46,545 bases of DNA from a virus. The stretch covers positions 1 through 46,545 of IMG/VR virus record IMGVR_UViG_3300003324_000411; one strand, 5' to 3'. The notes under the pieces were generated by a model. The model made no database searches and was not told the origin of the DNA. It saw nothing but the letters and a program-made list of their open reading frames with translations. Each line of letters starts with the position of its first letter. Positions within the stretch are counted from its first letter, which is position 1. The position numbers were made by a program, and so were the translations under genes. This document shows, piece after piece, positions 45,124 to 46,545 of the stretch.

Positions 45124-45918
45124 TTATTGCTTCCGCGCCCGATAAAACCCCGGCACCGCCGCGCAGCTATTCTCTCCCATCGCAGTGCTCCAATAATTCC
45201 AGGTCGAAAGCTCCTCCGACCTTTCCACCGTGTAACTCACGCTCGGGTCCCCATGCACCGTTAGCGTCCCGTCCGAGGAGATGGCTAACCACAAGCGCAC
45301 ATCATCCACCGCAAACGAAACCAGATTGAACCTCGCGGCGCCACTCACCACCGCCACGCCCGTGTCATAAAATGACCCTCCCCCAAACGCCAACCCGATT
45401 TGCGCAACGTTCGAAACCGTATTCCAAAACCCTCCCACCAAATCATCATTCGCTGTCGAGTAAGGCCCTCCCGCATCCGTCCAATCCCCCACATGATCCA
45501 GTGTAGCCGTGAGCGTGTTAGTCAGTCCGTTCGTCGAAATCTCTACCCAAGGCGTGTTAAACCAAAAGTTCGTGGGTGCCGTCGTGTTATTGTCATATCC
45601 AGTCTGACAGCTAAAAAATAGTCTCGCGCTTGCAGGCCTTGACCCAGTGTTCCATGTACCTTGTCCGCCAAAGCGAAACACCGTGTTGCTTTCGCAGTCC
45701 ACCACGAAACTGCACGTGAGAATCTTCCCTGAAATATCCCCACAAAATTGTTGCGTTGAAACCAGGAACGCCGGGTAGTGCGCATGCATCGCCGCATCTG
45801 GAAAGTCAAAGCTTCCCCCTGGTGCATCCGCAAACGTGTAACCGGGATAATAATCCAGGAGTTGCCAGTCGGAGGCCGCGCAACTGAGGGCGAGTAAAAA
45901 TGGAAGGAGGAATTTCAT
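45124..45918 (-). CDS. Secreted host-like beta protein with verrucomicrobial C-terminal module
   Basis: The 264-residue product has a signal peptide (MKFLLPFLLALSCA), a long beta-rich domain with many Trp, Phe, Asn and Thr, and a C-terminal YTVERSEELSTWNYW...GFYRARKQ module typical of secreted Verrucomicrobiota proteins. G+C is much higher than the phage average (76 of 120 bases at 45241-45360, against 26 of 60 at 3001-3060). A recent transfer from the host is likely. It follows the fibre gene and may act in host recognition or surface modification. No enzyme motif is recognised. Confidence 0.75.
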   Translation of the reverse strand: MKFLLPFLLALSCAASDWQLLDYYPGYTFADAPGGSFDFPDAAMHAHYPAFLVSTQQFCGDISGKILTCSFVVDCESNTVFRFGGQGTWNTGSRPASARLFFSCQTGYDNNTTAPTNFWFNTPWVEISTNGLTNTLTATLDHVGDWTDAGGPYSTANDDLVGGFWNTVSNVAQIGLAFGGGSFYDTGVAVVSGAARFNLVSFAVDDVRLWLAISSDGTLTVHGDPSVSYTVERSEELSTWNYWSTAMGENSCAAVPGFYRARKQ

Positions 45919-45919
45919 T

Positions 45920-46545
45920 TCAGTTGCTCGCGATGACCCACCATTGCGCTCCGTCAGAAATCACCTGCACATACTTATTCTGCGCACTGAGAGAGTAGCT
46001 CAGAGATGAATCAATATTCTGCGCCCCCGTCGCGTTCGTGACAGTGCCGCTCGAATTCGCGATTTCCTTGATGATGAAAGTTTTTCCCGTGTTACCAACG
46101 GCAGTCGGCAATGTCACAACCTTGGTTGCCGCATTCACCAGAATTACTGAATCAGAAACCGACGCTGTATAATCCACCGTCTTAGTGGTCACCTGCTCAA
46201 TGAAACCGTTAGTTGCGGTTATTGAATTTTTTAGTGTAAGTGCGCCATTGGTCTGGATGGTTGCCACCGATCCGCCATCCCCTAGAGAATAAAACACAAA
46301 GGATGGAGAACTCGCTCTGGTTCCTATTATCCAGTCCCTGGACCCTCCTGTGCTAAACATGAATTCTGCGTAATCCGTGAAAGATGTTCGACTGATTTCA
46401 AACTGAGAGTTGTTTGCCTTGAATCTCACCTGCGCATTTGCCCCAGATCCCACCGTTACTCCCACATCATTCGTTACAGCGTTGGCCGATGCAGATACTC
46501 GAAAATTTTGACCGCTGTTAGCCAACGCATTCACATCCGAAAACG
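45920..46545 (-). CDS. Phage fibre/appendage protein, C-terminal part (starts at 202)
   Basis: This is the 3' part of the gene that begins at 202, reading through the circular joint. The last part (VDYTASVSDSVILVNAATKV, VTLPTAVGNTGKTFIIKEIA, LSAQNKYVQVISDGAQWWVI) is a common C-terminal domain of phage fibres and appendages. Before it lies a stretch like trimeric fibre repeats (ANAQVRFKANNSQFEIS; TIQTNGALTLKNSITATNGF). The fold is all-beta and probably trimeric. It faces the host surface in the virion if it is a fibre; the N-terminal signal peptide leaves open a secreted form. Confidence 0.75.
   Translation of the reverse strand, partial: FSDVNALANSGQNFRVSASANAVTNDVGVTVGSGANAQVRFKANNSQFEISRTSFTDYAEFMFSTGGSRDWIIGTRASSPSFVFYSLGDGGSVATIQTNGALTLKNSITATNGFIEQVTTKTVDYTASVSDSVILVNAATKVVTLPTAVGNTGKTFIIKEIANSSGTVTNATGAQNIDSSLSYSLSAQNKYVQVISDGAQWWVIASN
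46525..46545. repeat. Terminal direct repeat, right copy
   Basis: These 21 bases equal positions 1-21 exactly; see the left copy. Confidence 0.9.

Noticed and set aside
1-46545. 2-aminoadenine (Z-genome) replication system
   Set aside because: A family A polymerase and nucleotide enzymes are present, but no PurZ-like adenylosuccinate synthetase or DatZ-like gene was recognised.

Overview
The window looks like one complete, circularly assembled genome of a tailed bacteriophage with a short-tail (podovirus-like) gene set. The first 21 bases recur exactly as the last 21, and a single signal-peptide/fibre gene reads in frame across the joint (202 down to 1, then 46524 down to 45920), so the unit is about 46,524 bp. 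No integrase, capsular RNA polymerase gene, CRISPR array or insertion sequence was recognised, so host RNA polymerase is presumably used. The host is probably a member of Verrucomicrobiota. Two secreted phage proteins end in the module of the type 'Y/F-x-[VI]E-x-S-x-[DE]L-[ST]-x-W ... FYRA' that is typical of secreted verrucomicrobial proteins, several late genes start with Sec signal peptides, and almost no gene has a Shine-Dalgarno sequence. The host assignment is an inference.

Layout. Late genes lie on the minus strand from 11371 down to 1 and, across the circle, from 46545 down to 32084. In order they are two small ORFs, a terminase small-subunit-like HTH protein, two small proteins, TerL, portal, scaffold, major capsid protein, a signal-peptide protein, a small protein, a head-tail adaptor, a beta-helix spike, a fibre, a host-like secreted protein, a putative lysis and membrane block (TM proteins, a lipoprotein, a secreted zinc-ribbon protein), a nozzle in two genes, a gp13-like protein, and four internal (ejected) proteins ending in a 1670-residue one. 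Early genes lie on the plus strand from 11862 to 32163. They are many tiny ATGA-coupled genes, then a RecB/Cas4-like nuclease, a Sak4-like ATPase, a tRNA-like gene, a possible ssDNA-binding protein, a nucleotide-chemistry block (nucleotidyltransferase, DUF1599, PLD, DUF1937), a ParB-methyltransferase fusion, a UDG-DNA polymerase I fusion, a DUF3987-type replication ATPase, a C5-methyltransferase-like protein and a LuxR-type HTH. The two arms converge and overlap tail to tail at 32084-32163.

Control regions. The divergent gap 11372-11861 carries clustered TTTAGTARCT repeats and mutually exclusive hairpins. The convergent gap 12177-12630 carries a terminator and a roughly 190-bp imperfect palindrome centred on a run of 21 A's, a candidate origin. 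A lone leftward gene (12631-13236) has its own sigma70-like promoter and faces a rightward early promoter; each has a short perfect palindrome at its predicted start site. A dispersed 25-bp palindrome occurs ten times around the genome, mostly in the few gaps between genes, and is the most striking unexplained signal here.
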